The notes: a model not told the origin generated them from the letters alone. 64,000 bases of DNA from Massilia phyllostachyos (GCF_021044825.1 NZ_JAJNOC010000002.1:310001-374000), one strand, 5' to 3'; positions 18,843 to 28,856 are shown, counted from the first letter of the stretch. Numbers and translations are program-made.

Positions 18843-19592
18843 ATGTTTTCCAACTTATTTGCCAATCTTCGCGGCGATATCCATAGCATCATCAGCCGCG
18901 ACCCCGCCGCCCGCAACGGCTGGGAAGTCCTGACCTGCTACCCCGGCCTGCATGCGGTGATCATGCACCGCTGGGCCCACGCCTGCTGGAACGTCAAGCT
19001 GAAGTGGATCGGCCGCTTCATCTCCTATCTCGCCCGCATCCTGACCGGCATCGAAATCCACCCCGGCGCCACCATCGGCCGCCGGGTCTTCATCGACCAT
19101 GGCTTCGGCGTGGTCATCGGCGAGACCGCCGTGGTCGGTGACGATTGCACCATCTACCAGGGCGTCACGCTCGGCGGCACCACGCTGGTGGCCGGCACCA
19201 AGCGCCATCCGACGCTGGAGCGCGGGGTGATCGTCGGCGCCGGCGCCCAGGTGCTGGGCGCGTTCACGGTGGGCGAGTACGCCAAGATCGGCTCGAACGC
19301 GGTCGTCATCAAGCCGGTCCCCGCCGGCGCCACGGCGGTCGGCAATCCGGCTCACATCATCCGCAAGGAAGAGCAGTCGCGCGGCGCCCAGCTGTTCGCG
19401 GCCTACGGCGTCACGGCCAACGGCGACGACCCGCTTTCGAAAGCCCTGCGCGCCCTGGTCGACCACGTGGCGCGCCAGGACGAGCAGATCGAGCGCATGA
19501 GCACCACGATGCGGGAGGCCGGCCTGTGCTGTCCGAAGGTGGCCGAGGGTGATAAACTCGATTCCGAACAACTGAACCGACTGGTCGACTGA
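18843..19592 (+). CDS. cysE: Serine O-acetyltransferase CysE
   Basis: The 249-residue protein has the short N-terminal helical domain (MFSNLFANLRGDIHSIISRDPAARNGWEVL) of the EpsC/NifP-like CysE type, then a left-handed beta-helix of hexapeptide repeats (IEIHPGATIGRRVFIDHGFGVVIGETAVVGDDCTIYQG), then the loop GGTTLVAGTKRHPT and GAGAQVLG. It transfers acetyl from acetyl-CoA to serine, the first step of cysteine synthesis. The C-terminus is longer than usual and ends in a helical tail with a CC pair (LCCPKVAEGDKLD). yceH follows after 8 bases. Confidence 0.94.
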   Translation: MFSNLFANLRGDIHSIISRDPAARNGWEVLTCYPGLHAVIMHRWAHACWNVKLKWIGRFISYLARILTGIEIHPGATIGRRVFIDHGFGVVIGETAVVGDDCTIYQGVTLGGTTLVAGTKRHPTLERGVIVGAGAQVLGAFTVGEYAKIGSNAVVIKPVPAGATAVGNPAHIIRKEEQSRGAQLFAAYGVTANGDDPLSKALRALVDHVARQDEQIERMSTTMREAGLCCPKVAEGDKLDSEQLNRLVD

Positions 19593-19600
19593 GGAATTGC

Positions 19601-20260
19601 ATGACGAATGACGAGACTGTGCTGGACCCGCATGAAATCCGCGTACTGGCGGTGCTCGCCGAAAAAGAAGCGCTGACCTCCGATAACTACCCGATGTCCC
19701 TGAACGCGATCGTCAACGGCTGCAACCAGGTGTCGAGCCGCGACCCGATCATGCAGCTCACCGACGAGCTGGCCCAGGACACCCTGCAGCGCCTGATCGA
19801 AAAGAAGCTGGTCAGCGCGGTCTCGCAGGCCGGCGCGCGCGTGGTGAAGTACGAGCACCGGATGCGCATCAAGTGGACGCTGGAGCAGGACAAGGTGGCG
19901 GTGCTGGCGATCCTGATGCTGCGCGGCCTGCAGACCGCCGGCGAGATCCGCACCCGCACCGGCCGCCTGTTCGAGTTCAAGACCGTGCAGGAAGTCGAGA
20001 CCGTGCTGCAGTTCCTGATCGATAAATACCCACCGCTGGTGGCGCGCCTGGAACGCGCCCCCGGCACCAAGGAATCGCGCTACGGCCAGCTGCTGGGCGG
20101 CGAGATCAGCGCCACCTACGAGGCGCCGAGCAGCGGCGCCGGCCTCGGCGGCGGCGGCGCCAGCCGCATCGGCCAGCTGGAAGGCGAAGTCGCCGCCTTG
20201 CGCGGCGAACTCGAAGACCTCAAGGCGCAGTTCGAGGCGTTTCGCCAGCAGTTCCAGTAG
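19601..20260 (+). CDS. yceH: YceH family protein (DUF480)
   Basis: The 219-residue protein starts with the DUF480 signature LDPHEIRVLAVLAEKEALTSDNYPMSLNAIVNGCNQ, two winged-helix domains, and a C-terminal coiled coil (IGQLEGEVAALRGELEDLKAQFEAF, about 188-215). Members are widespread in proteobacteria and have a DNA-binding-like fold but no settled role. A GAGGAATTGC site precedes the ATG. The 3' end overlaps the convergent minus-strand gene by 41 bases. Confidence 0.92.
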   Translation: MTNDETVLDPHEIRVLAVLAEKEALTSDNYPMSLNAIVNGCNQVSSRDPIMQLTDELAQDTLQRLIEKKLVSAVSQAGARVVKYEHRMRIKWTLEQDKVAVLAILMLRGLQTAGEIRTRTGRLFEFKTVQEVETVLQFLIDKYPPLVARLERAPGTKESRYGQLLGGEISATYEAPSSGAGLGGGGASRIGQLEGEVAALRGELEDLKAQFEAFRQQFQ

Positions 20261-21044
20261 ACGCCGTGACCAGCGGAGCGTCATCGAGGAAGGTCAGCTC
20301 GACCATCGCCTCGTCGCTCCAGGTCGAATTCCCGATCGGGACCTCGAAGGACTGGCCTTTGCTGCGCAACAGCGCCGAGCGATTGCCCTCGACCAGGATC
20401 GCCTCCTTGATCGGACGCCCGGCGCGGTAGCCGAAGTGCGCGTCCCTGGCGGCGCCGTCGTAGGCCGTCGATTTCTCGTCACCGAAGAAGCTGCACCAGT
20501 CGGTCCGCAGCAGGAAGCCGTTGATCACGCCCACCCAGTAGAAGGGGATCTCCGATTTCGCGATCGCGATCTGTACCTTGCATTCGAGGCGCAGGTCGCC
20601 CAGGCGCCGCCGGTTGTCCGGCAGGCCCGGCGTCTTCACCTCGACCGCGATGCGGTAGGCCCCCTTTTTCTGGTTCAGTTCCAGCTCGCTCTTCGCATCC
20701 TCGGCCGCCTCGCTGCGCGGCACCTCGAAGCGGCCCGCGGCATCGACCGCGATCGGCAGGGTGAAGCCGTCGTCGCCGGCCAGGCGCACCTTGAGCACGG
20801 CGGGTGTTTCCTGCTTCTTGCGCGGCTCGGCCACGAAGCGCAGCCGGTCGACCCGCGGCGCCAGCGCGTGATGCTTGTCGAAGGTGTCGAGGCCCGCCAG
20901 GATGTGCTTGTACTTGCGCACTTCCGGATTGCGCATCGCATTGACGTGCACCGGGTCGAGTTCGCGCACCGGCTGGGTGTCGGCCGCAGCGGCGCTGCCG
21001 CCAGCGAGCAGGGCGCCGAGCGCAAGGGTGTGGAGTGTTTTCAA
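20220..21044 (-). CDS. Secreted protein of unknown function, paralogue 2
   Basis: The 274-residue product starts at a TTG (21044) 7 bases after AGGAGG, which gives a clean signal peptide (MKTLHTLALGALLAGGSAAAA). The mature protein shares an ordered set of blocks with the gene just upstream: PVRELDPVHVNAM, PEVRKYKHILAGLDTFD, RRLGDLRLECKVQIA, RTDWCSFF, LVEGNRSALLRS and STWSDEAMVEL. By eye more than half the positions agree, so these are tandem duplicates. I do not recognise the family. It has no membrane segment after the signal and one TDWCSFF cysteine. It is last in a GntR-ABC operon and its TTG overlaps the stop of paralogue 1 (TTGA). Confidence 0.75.
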   Translation of the reverse strand: MKTLHTLALGALLAGGSAAAADTQPVRELDPVHVNAMRNPEVRKYKHILAGLDTFDKHHALAPRVDRLRFVAEPRKKQETPAVLKVRLAGDDGFTLPIAVDAAGRFEVPRSEAAEDAKSELELNQKKGAYRIAVEVKTPGLPDNRRRLGDLRLECKVQIAIAKSEIPFYWVGVINGFLLRTDWCSFFGDEKSTAYDGAARDAHFGYRAGRPIKEAILVEGNRSALLRSKGQSFEVPIGNSTWSDEAMVELTFLDDAPLVTASTGTAGETPRTAP

Positions 21045-21808
21045 GCGTCGTCCTCCTGTTTGTCCGCCGCCGGTGGGGCGTACTGCAATTCGATGATGGC
21101 GTCGTCGCTCCACGTGCCTTCTCCGAGCGGCACGCTGTAGGAGCGTCCGCTGCTGCGCAGCAGCGCCGACCGGTTGCCCTCCACCAGTACGGCTTCAAGC
21201 ACCGGCTGCTCCGCAGTGAAGCTGAAGGTCGTGTTCTTCTTGTTGTCGAAGAAGCTGCACCAGTCGGTCGTGAGCAGGATGCTGTTGATCAGGGCCCGGA
21301 GCACGAAGGGAATCTCGACCTTGGCCATGGCCACGGTGACCCGGCATTCGAGCCGCAGGTCGCCCAGGCGGCGCTGGTTCGGAGCCAGGCCCGGCGTCCT
21401 GATGTCGGCCGCGATCCGGTACAGCTTGCGCTTGCGATTGAGTTCGAGTTCGCTGTCCGCGTCCTCCGCCTCATCGCTCCTCGGCACCGTGAAGCGGCCG
21501 TCGGCGCCGATCGGCAGCGGCAGCTCGAAGCCGTCGTTGCCGACCAGGCGCACCGCCGGCGCGGGACCCGTGTCCTCGACCTTGCTGCGCTTGTCCAGCC
21601 GGAAGCGCAGCCGGTCGGCCCGCGGCGCCATCCGGTGGTAGTCGTCGAACGCATCGAGGCCAGCCAGGATCACCTTGTACTTGCGGACTTCCGGATCGCG
21701 CATGGCGTTCACGTGCACAGGTTCGAGCTCGCGGACCGGCTGGTCCGCGGCGCCGGCGGCGCCGCACAGGAGCACGCTGCCGAACAGCAGGGCGGGGAGG
21801 GCGCGCAT
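21041..21808 (-). CDS. Secreted protein of unknown function, paralogue 1
   Basis: The 255-residue protein from ATG 21808 has a signal peptide (MRALPALLFGSVLLCGAAGAA) and the same blocks as its downstream paralogue: PVRELEPVHVNAM, PEVRKYKVILAGLDAFD, RRLGDLRLECRVTVAM, LLTTDWCSFF, LVEGNRSALLRSSG and GTWSDDAIIEL. Its start overlaps the 3' end of the ABC permease gene by a few bases (gene end 21813 versus start 21808, minus strand), so it is co-transcribed. A periplasmic partner of the ABC transporter or its cargo is possible, but nothing in the sequence identifies a fold. Confidence 0.75.
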   Translation of the reverse strand: MRALPALLFGSVLLCGAAGAADQPVRELEPVHVNAMRDPEVRKYKVILAGLDAFDDYHRMAPRADRLRFRLDKRSKVEDTGPAPAVRLVGNDGFELPLPIGADGRFTVPRSDEAEDADSELELNRKRKLYRIAADIRTPGLAPNQRRLGDLRLECRVTVAMAKVEIPFVLRALINSILLTTDWCSFFDNKKNTTFSFTAEQPVLEAVLVEGNRSALLRSSGRSYSVPLGEGTWSDDAIIELQYAPPAADKQEDDA

Positions 21809-21812
21809 CTGC

Positions 21813-22778
21813 TCAGCCCTCGTCGCGCCAGCGGCGCAGGCGGATCGCACCGACAATCATGGCGCCGCCTGCGATCGCGCCCAGCCACACGCCCGGATTG
21901 GCCAGGGTGCGGTAGGACTCGCCCAGCACCGCGCCGGCGTCCAGGCCCTCCTTCATCTGCCGCAGGCGCGAACCATCCACCTCGCTCATCCACGCGCCCG
22001 GGAACAGGCCGCCGAGCATGCGGGTGACGATCTCCTTGCCGATGAAGTCGATGTCGAAGTGCACCGGCGCGATCGGGCTGATGATGAAGTTGAGCCAGAA
22101 CAGCAGCAGCAGGGTCACCAGCGGAATCCCGACCGCCCACAGGAAGACCTTGGACTTCGCCCAGCTCGACACCAGCAGCAGCCAGCCGACCGTCGGCAGC
22201 GCCCACAGGATGTAGAGCGGCAGGAAGGCGAGCAGGTAGAAGGGGCTCAGGTACAGGTTCAGGTCGGTCAGGACCGGCGCGAACAGGTTCAGGCCCTTGC
22301 CGGCGGCGGCCAGCATGCCGATTACCAGGAGCAGCAGCGAGGTGGCGACGCTGATCGCGATCGTCACCAGGGGCGCGACGCACAGGGCGGTGACGACCTT
22401 CGACAGCACGGTGTCGCGGTCCGACAGCGGCAGCGACTTCCAGAACAGGATGCTGCGGTCGCGGCGGTCGTCGTGCAGGGCGGACAGGCAGTAGAAGAAC
22501 ACGACGACGGCCAGCACCAGGAACAGCGGCGCGGCGGCGCCCAGGTAGGCGCTGGCGGCGATGTGCGCGATCTTGTAGCGCATCGCCTGCGGCACGCCAT
22601 CGACCGACACCAGGTCGCCGTGGAAGCGGATGTTTTCCACGTTGCCGAAGGCCACGCTGTAGGCAAAGCCGCCGCCCATCAGGATCACCATCGCCGCCGC
22701 GATCAGCAGCGGGGTCCAGAAGAAGGCGCCCTTGTGCTCCCAGATCTCGCGCCGGAGCAGCCATTTCATCGATTTCAT
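21813..22778 (-). CDS. ABC-2 type transporter permease
   Basis: The 321-residue membrane protein has an N-terminal cytoplasmic helix (MKSMKWLLRREIWEHKGAFFW), a first transmembrane segment (residues about 22-44), a large extracytoplasmic loop (about 45-80), then five further hydrophobic segments, the last near 295-312. The layout is that of ABC-2 exporter permeases encoded next to GntR regulators. The DRRDRSILFWKSLPLSDRDTVLSKV coupling helix contacts the ATPase. The start overlaps the ATPase gene stop (ATGA-type, 22775-22778). Substrate unknown. Confidence 0.88.
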   Translation of the reverse strand: MKSMKWLLRREIWEHKGAFFWTPLLIAAAMVILMGGGFAYSVAFGNVENIRFHGDLVSVDGVPQAMRYKIAHIAASAYLGAAAPLFLVLAVVVFFYCLSALHDDRRDRSILFWKSLPLSDRDTVLSKVVTALCVAPLVTIAISVATSLLLLVIGMLAAAGKGLNLFAPVLTDLNLYLSPFYLLAFLPLYILWALPTVGWLLLVSSWAKSKVFLWAVGIPLVTLLLLFWLNFIISPIAPVHFDIDFIGKEIVTRMLGGLFPGAWMSEVDGSRLRQMKEGLDAGAVLGESYRTLANPGVWLGAIAGGAMIVGAIRLRRWRDEG

Positions 22779-23632
22779 GCGTAGGTTCCTTTCATGGTCG
22801 CCACGAACAGGTCGGCGACGCTGGGATTGCGGACTTCGCCGAGCTGGCCGAGCTGGGTGCGGCAGACGCCGTCGAACAGCATGACCTGCTTGCCGAACAC
22901 GGTGCGCTGGTCGATCGGCGCCAGCGCGCTGGCGGCGCCGACCTTGTCCGGCGGGACCATTACTTCGGTGTAGCGCTCGCCGATCTCCTCCATCGTGGCG
23001 GCCAGCACGATGCGGCCGTCGCGGATGAACATCAGGTCGGTCAGGATGTGCTCGACCTCTTCCACCTGGTGGGTGGTGATGACGATGGTCTTCTGCTCGT
23101 CGAAGTAGTCTTCCAGCAGGTTCTGGTAGAAGGTCTTGCGGTAGATGATGTCCAGGCCCAGGGTCGGCTCGTCCAGCACCAGCAGTTTCGCGTCGATGGC
23201 CATGACCAGCGCCAGGTGCAGCTGGACGATCATCCCCTTCGACATCTCCTTGACCTTCATGCCGGGCTTGAGCTTCGTGTTCGCCACGTAGCGCTCGGCC
23301 TTCTTGCGGTCGAAGCGCGGGTGCACGCCTTCCACGAAGTCGATCGCATCCTTCACCCGCAGCCAGCGCGGCAGGATGGCGACGTCGGCGATGAAGCAGA
23401 CTTCCTTCATCAGGTCGTCGCGCTGGGTGCGCGGATCGAAACCGAGCACCGACAGCTCGCCTTCGAAGTCGATCAGGCCCAGCGCCGCCTTCAGGGTGGT
23501 GGTCTTGCCCGAACCGTTGGGGCCGATCAGGCCGACGATGCGGCCCGGCGGGACGGAAAAATCGATGCCGTCGACGGCGGTGCGCTTGCCGTAACGCTTG
23601 GTCAGGCCGCGCGCTTCGATCACGGCGTTCAT
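22775..23632 (-). CDS. ABC transporter ATP-binding protein
   Basis: The 285-residue ATPase starts at ATG 23632, overlapping the GntR gene stop. Walker A is GPNGSGKTTT (about 38-47), the signature region is the non-canonical MSKGMIVQLHLALVM, Walker B is LLVLDEPTLGLD, and the H-loop is VITTHQVEEVEH. The C-terminal 70 residues (EVMVPPDKVGAASALAPIDQRTVFGKQVMLFDG) form an accessory domain seen in YtrB-like exporters. It works with the permease gene that follows. Confidence 0.92.
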   Translation of the reverse strand: MNAVIEARGLTKRYGKRTAVDGIDFSVPPGRIVGLIGPNGSGKTTTLKAALGLIDFEGELSVLGFDPRTQRDDLMKEVCFIADVAILPRWLRVKDAIDFVEGVHPRFDRKKAERYVANTKLKPGMKVKEMSKGMIVQLHLALVMAIDAKLLVLDEPTLGLDIIYRKTFYQNLLEDYFDEQKTIVITTHQVEEVEHILTDLMFIRDGRIVLAATMEEIGERYTEVMVPPDKVGAASALAPIDQRTVFGKQVMLFDGVCRTQLGQLGEVRNPSVADLFVATMKGTYA

Positions 23633-24006
23633 GCCGAACCTCCCGGAGCGTTGTTGCCGGACGCGTGCAGCAGCTGCTCGACGTTCAGGCCGAGACGGCG
23701 GATGCGCTCGACCATCGCCGGCCATTCCTCGCGGATGAAGCGCTCGCGCTCGCTGGCCAACAGTTTCTCGCTTGCTCCTTCGGTAACGTACATGCCAATT
23801 CCCCTTCGCTTTTCCACTAAGTTCTCGTCGACCAGTTCCTGGTAAGCCTTCGACACGGTGATCGGATTCAGTTGATATTCGGCCGCGATTTGGCGCACCG
23901 AGGGCAGGGCGTCGCCGGCTTTCAGGATACCGTCGAGCATCATGCCGACCACCCGCTCCTTGAGCTGGCGGTAAATGGGGGTGTTGTCATTCCAGCCGAC
24001 TGTCAT
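23629..24006 (-). CDS. GntR-family regulator, YtrA subfamily
   Basis: The 125-residue protein (MTVGWNDNTPIYRQLKERVVGMMLDGILKAGDALPSVRQIAAEYQ) has the GntR winged helix with a very short C-terminal effector region, the mark of the YtrA subfamily. Such regulators repress the ABC transporter operon they head. The ATG at 24006 is chosen because an in-frame extension to 24132 would run through the promoter at 24089-24116. It overlaps the ATPase gene (23629-23632). Confidence 0.92.
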   Translation of the reverse strand: MTVGWNDNTPIYRQLKERVVGMMLDGILKAGDALPSVRQIAAEYQLNPITVSKAYQELVDENLVEKRRGIGMYVTEGASEKLLASERERFIREEWPAMVERIRRLGLNVEQLLHASGNNAPGGSA

Positions 24007-24088
24007 GTCGAGTCCTCCTCTGTCGTATCGGTTCGGGTTGCATGTGCGTCTCCCTATGTGGTGCTGTGTTGAAGTGGTGTTGTAGTGA

Positions 24089-24116
24089 AGTATAACAGTG
24101 GTTTTCTGAATGTAAA
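24089..24116 (-). promoter_or_regulatory. Sigma-70 promoter of the GntR-ABC operon
   Basis: On the minus strand TTTACA (24116-24111) and TATACT (24094-24089) are 16 bp apart. Downstream the leader carries a loose direct repeat (ACTTCACTACAAC and ACTTCAACACAGC), a candidate site for the YtrA-type repressor. The repeat is imperfect and its role is a guess. Confidence 0.65.
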
Positions 24117-24198
24117 CATACATATCGAACAATTATTTGCGGGCGCGGCAATCCGGCGCGATTTGCTAGGATGGGGGCCGAACCAGGAGGAGAAGACG

Positions 24199-24591
24199 AT
24201 GCTGACATGCCCGAACTGCGGCGTTTCGCCGCTGACGCATGCGATCAGGGAAATGCAGTACAGCTACAAGGGGCAGAGCACGACGATTGCCGACGTGGCG
24301 GTCGAGCACTGCGCGGGGTGCAGGGAAGTGATGTTCGCCAGTGGCGAGCACGAGCATTATGGAGAGCTGATCAAGGCGTTTCGCAAGCAGGTCGATGCGG
24401 AGGAGCTCAAGACGATCCGGGCGATGCGCAAGCGGCTGGGCTTGACCTTGCAGAAGGCCGATGAGCTGCTTGGTGACGAGCAGGGAGATTTCGCGCGCTA
24501 CGAGGCGGGCGAGGCGCATGCGCCGGTGGCGCTGGTGAAGCTCTTGAGACTGCTAGGCAAGCATCCTGAGTTACTGGATGCCGTTCGGTAG
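24199..24591 (+). CDS. MqsA/YgiT-type antitoxin-like protein, no toxin partner
   Basis: The 130-residue protein starts at ATG 24199 after AGGAGGAG. The N-terminal zinc domain has CPNC (4-7) and CAGC, and the C-terminal helix-turn-helix ends KLLRLLGKHPELLDAVR, almost the same as the C-terminus of E. coli MqsA (131 residues). MqsA neutralises the MqsR ribonuclease and represses its own and other promoters. No mqsR-like ORF lies on either side: the gene diverges from the GntR operon and converges on lpxH. It may work as a lone regulator. The stop lies in a hairpin repeat. Confidence 0.87.
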   Translation: MLTCPNCGVSPLTHAIREMQYSYKGQSTTIADVAVEHCAGCREVMFASGEHEHYGELIKAFRKQVDAEELKTIRAMRKRLGLTLQKADELLGDEQGDFARYEAGEAHAPVALVKLLRLLGKHPELLDAVR

Positions 24592-24617
24592 GGTGGGCGG
24601 TCCTCCACCCACGCTAC
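24588..24617. repeat. Hairpin repeat supplying stop codons to mqsA-like and lpxH genes
   Basis: GTAGGGTGGGCGG then TCC then TCCACCCACGCTAC forms an imperfect hairpin related to the one at 12696-12726. The mqsA-like TAG (24589-24591) and the lpxH TAG on the other strand (24614-24616) both lie inside it. Confidence 0.55.
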
Positions 24618-25360
24618 GAAAGGCTGTGAGTGGTAATGCTGCCGTCTGCGGCCAGCTCGATCCAGCCACCGCGCAGCGGTTCCTGATCCAGCTCCCAATC
24701 CGGCAGTACATAGCGCAGCTTGCCGCCCGTCTCGTGCACGGCCGGCCGGTGCGTATGCCCATGAATGACCACCTCCGCCCCGGTCCGCGCGAACACCGCG
24801 TCCACGGCTTCCGGCGTCACATCCATGATCTCGTAGGCCTGCCCCTGCTGCGCCTCGCGGCTGCCTTCGCGCAGGCCGGCGATGATCGCCTTGCGCTGCG
24901 CTAGCGGCATGCCGAGGAACTGCTGCTGCCACTCGCGGTCGCGCACCTGGGCGCGGAAGGCCATGTACTTGAGGTCGGCCGTGCACTGGGCGTCGCCGTG
25001 CACCAGCGCGATGCGGCGGCCGCCGGTCTCGATGAGATGCGGTTCTTCCAGCAGCTCCACTCCCGCCGCTTCAGCAAAACCCGGGCCGACGAGGAAGTCC
25101 CGGTTCCCGGCCAGCCAGTACACGCGGGTGCCGTCGGCGCTGACCGCGCGGATCGCCCCGATGATTTGCTGGTGAAAAGGCTCGGCAAGATCATCGTCGC
25201 CGGCCCAGTATTCGAAGATGTCGCCGAGCAGGTAAAGCCGCTCGGCATGTGCCGCACGCTCGGCCAGGAAGCGGTAGAACGCTTCGGCCGTGCGCGGATG
25301 CGAGGCCTGCAGGTGCAGGTCCGAGATGAAGAGCGCGAACGCGCGCGCGGGCGTGCTCAT
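24614..25360 (-). CDS. lpxH: UDP-2,3-diacylglucosamine hydrolase LpxH
   Basis: The 248-residue calcineurin-like phosphoesterase has its metal motifs in order: SDLHL (13-17), LGDIFEYW, GNRDF, HGD and GHTHRP. The YMAFRAQVRDREWQQQFL insertion is the LpxH lid. It cleaves UDP-2,3-diacylglucosamine to lipid X in lipid A synthesis, acting at the inner face of the inner membrane. It sits 40 bases downstream of ppiB on the same strand, a common betaproteobacterial pairing. Confidence 0.94.
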   Translation of the reverse strand: MSTPARAFALFISDLHLQASHPRTAEAFYRFLAERAAHAERLYLLGDIFEYWAGDDDLAEPFHQQIIGAIRAVSADGTRVYWLAGNRDFLVGPGFAEAAGVELLEEPHLIETGGRRIALVHGDAQCTADLKYMAFRAQVRDREWQQQFLGMPLAQRKAIIAGLREGSREAQQGQAYEIMDVTPEAVDAVFARTGAEVVIHGHTHRPAVHETGGKLRYVLPDWELDQEPLRGGWIELAADGSITTHSLS

Positions 25361-25400
25361 TGAACCGAAGGGTACTGCCGCCCCACGCGCACCGCCTTCA

Positions 25401-25892
25401 TCAGATAATTTCGACTTTCTCGATGACGATCGGGTCGACCGGCACGTCCGAGTGCATGCCGCTGCGGGTGGTCTTGACGCCGTTCATCTGGTCGACGATG
25501 TCCTGGCCTTCGGTGACTTTGCCGAACACGGCGTAGCCCCAGCCGTCCTGGCCCGGGTAGTTCAGGAAGGCATTGTCCTTGGTGTTGATGAAGAACTGGG
25601 CCGAGGCCGAGTGCGGGGCCGAGGTGCGGGCCATGGCGATGGTGTACTTGTCGTTCTTCAGGCCGTTCTTGGCTTCGTTCTCGACGGTCGCGTCGGTGGC
25701 TTTCTGCTTCATGCCCGGTTCGAAGCCGCCGCCCTGGACCATGAAGTCCTTGATCACGCGGTGGAAGATGGTGTTGCTGAAGTGACCCTTGCTGACGTAG
25801 TCGAGGAAGTTGGCAACGGTCTTCGGCGCCTTGTCGGCGTCCAGTTCGACGGTGATGTTGCCCATATTGGTGGTCATGCGTACGCTGGTCAT
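25401..25892 (-). CDS. ppiB: Cytoplasmic peptidyl-prolyl cis-trans isomerase B
   Basis: The 163-residue cyclophilin carries FHRVIKDFMVQGG, AMARTSAPHSASAQFFIN and VFGKV, the active-site and binding-groove motifs. No signal peptide is present, so it acts in the cytoplasm as a proline isomerase in protein folding. AGGACACCAG precedes the ATG. It is followed by lpxH and preceded by a secreted cyclophilin. Confidence 0.95.
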   Translation of the reverse strand: MTSVRMTTNMGNITVELDADKAPKTVANFLDYVSKGHFSNTIFHRVIKDFMVQGGGFEPGMKQKATDATVENEAKNGLKNDKYTIAMARTSAPHSASAQFFINTKDNAFLNYPGQDGWGYAVFGKVTEGQDIVDQMNGVKTTRSGMHSDVPVDPIVIEKVEII

Positions 25893-25942
25893 CTGGTGTC
25901 CTGTTCTATGGTGTTGTTAAAGGATGCAAGAATGCACATTCG

Positions 25943-26602
25943 CTATTTTACAAGCTTGTCGCCCTTGAGCACGGTAACGGACTTAATGAAAATCGGCACC
26001 ACCGGCACGTTCTGCATGCCGCGCACGTCGTCCACCATCACACCCTTGATCTTGTCCACGACTTCCTGGCCCTTCACCACCTTGCCGAACACCGTGTAGC
26101 CGGAACCCTTGTAGTTCGGGAAGTCGATACCCGAGTTGTCGGCCACGTTGATGAAGAATTGCGAGGTGGCCGAGTCCGGATGGTCTTCGCGCGCCATCGA
26201 GATCGTGTATGGCTGGTTCGACAGTCCGTTATTGGATTCGTTCTTGACCGGCTTGTTGGTCTTGCGGCCCTCGAACTTTTCGTTCATGCCGCCGGCCTGG
26301 ATCATGAAGCCGTCGATCACGCGGTGGAAGATCGTTCCCTTGTAGAAGCCCTGCTTGACGTACTGCATGAAGTTGGCGACGGTCTTCGGCGCCCGTTCCT
26401 CGTCGAGCTGGACGACGATGTCGCCCAGCGTGGTCTTCAGCGAGACCCGCGGGCCTTTCACGACGGGCGCGGCGGGCGCTTCCTCGGTCAGGGGCGTGGA
26501 CTGCGGCTCGGCCTGCTGCGCCAGCGCGGCGCCGGACAGGAGAAGGGCGCCGGCGCCCAGGGCGATTCCCTTGAGCAGCGAGCGGCGGAAGGAAGTGGTC
26601 AT
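25943..26602 (-). CDS. Periplasmic cyclophilin-type peptidyl-prolyl isomerase
   Basis: The 219-residue protein starts at ATG 26602 with a signal peptide ([29 protein letters not shown]), then a Pro/Ala/Glu linker to residue about 50, then a cyclophilin domain ([47 protein letters not shown]). It should isomerise proline bonds of periplasmic and outer-membrane proteins. It is a paralogue of the ppiB next to it. The RR in the n-region could also pass as a weak twin-arginine signal, but the Sec pattern is better. Confidence 0.9.
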   Translation of the reverse strand: MTTSFRRSLLKGIALGAGALLLSGAALAQQAEPQSTPLTEEAPAAPVVKGPRVSLKTTLGDIVVQLDEERAPKTVANFMQYVKQGFYKGTIFHRVIDGFMIQAGGMNEKFEGRKTNKPVKNESNNGLSNQPYTISMAREDHPDSATSQFFINVADNSGIDFPNYKGSGYTVFGKVVKGQEVVDKIKGVMVDDVRGMQNVPVVPIFIKSVTVLKGDKLVK

Positions 26603-26817
26603 CGTCAAGGCTCTCCTCTGGTGGACACCGCGCAAAACGGTGTCAAGTCTTTTCCCGAAAAATAAAGCTGAACCATATGCGGCCAGCCGGGATTTTAACA
26701 ATGCTATACTTTGCGCAGAACGTCCCATTCTATCAAAGAAGAACAACACCCGAGGCCGCAGACGATCCCGACCCACATTCGCCGTGTCGCTATCCTCTCC
26801 CTCAGCAGAATCTACCC

Positions 26818-28202
<1,385 letters not shown>

Positions 28203-28203
<1 letters not shown>

Positions 28204-28856
28204 TGGCGGCGCACAAGGACAGGGTGGAGGCGGCCGGCGGGGCCGAGCTGACCGTCCCCGCCTACTGGGCGGAGGCGAAGGCGGCGCTGATGGAGCGCGA
28301 CCGCATCATGAACAAGCTCATCCCGCAGATCGGCGACCTGCACCTGCGCGGCCAGCCCGACCCGTTCACCACCCTGGCGCGTTCGATCGTGGGCCAGCAG
28401 GTGACGCCGAAGGCGGCCGACGCGGCCTGGGCCAAGCTGCTGGCGCTCAGTCCCAAGCTGTCTCCCGCACAAGTGATCAAGGCGGGTGCGGGCGAGCTGG
28501 CCGGCTGCGGCCTGTCCAAGCGCAAGACCGAATACATCCTCGACCTGGCCGACCATTTCAAGGCGAAACGGGTCCACGCCGACCTGTGGTCGCAGATGGA
28601 CGACGAGGCCGTGATCGCCGAACTGGTGCAAATCCGCGGCATCAGCCGCTGGACAGCGGAGATGTTTTTGATATTTAATCTGCTCCGTCCGAACGTGCTG
28701 CCGCTCGACGACCCCGGCCTGATCCAGGGCATCAGCCAGAATTATTTCTCGGGGGAACCTGTTTCCCGCAGCGATGCGCGCGAGGTGGCGGCCAACTGGG
28801 AACCCTGGCGCACGGTGGCAACCTGGTATCTGTGGCGCAGTCTGGACCCGCAATAA
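28203..28856 (+). CDS. DNA-3-methyladenine glycosylase II (AlkA-type HhH-GPD)
   Basis: The 217-residue protein has the HhH-GPD fold: FTTLARSIVGQQVTPKAA, the hairpin region LVQIRGISRWTAEMFLIF, and LPLDDPGLIQGI bearing the catalytic aspartate. It removes alkylated bases to begin base-excision repair. It lacks the N-terminal TBP-like domain of E. coli AlkA, so it belongs to the short type. Overlap with the cysS stop indicates co-translation. Confidence 0.92.

Noticed and set aside
24085..24198. N-terminal extension of the MqsA-like protein
   Set aside because: It would cover the divergent GntR promoter, and AGGAGGAG before 24199 sets the start to match MqsA length.
26603..26817. Possible T-box or other leader regulation of cysS
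   Set aside because: No T-box or specifier hairpin could be made out, and T-box control of cysS is a Firmicutes feature.
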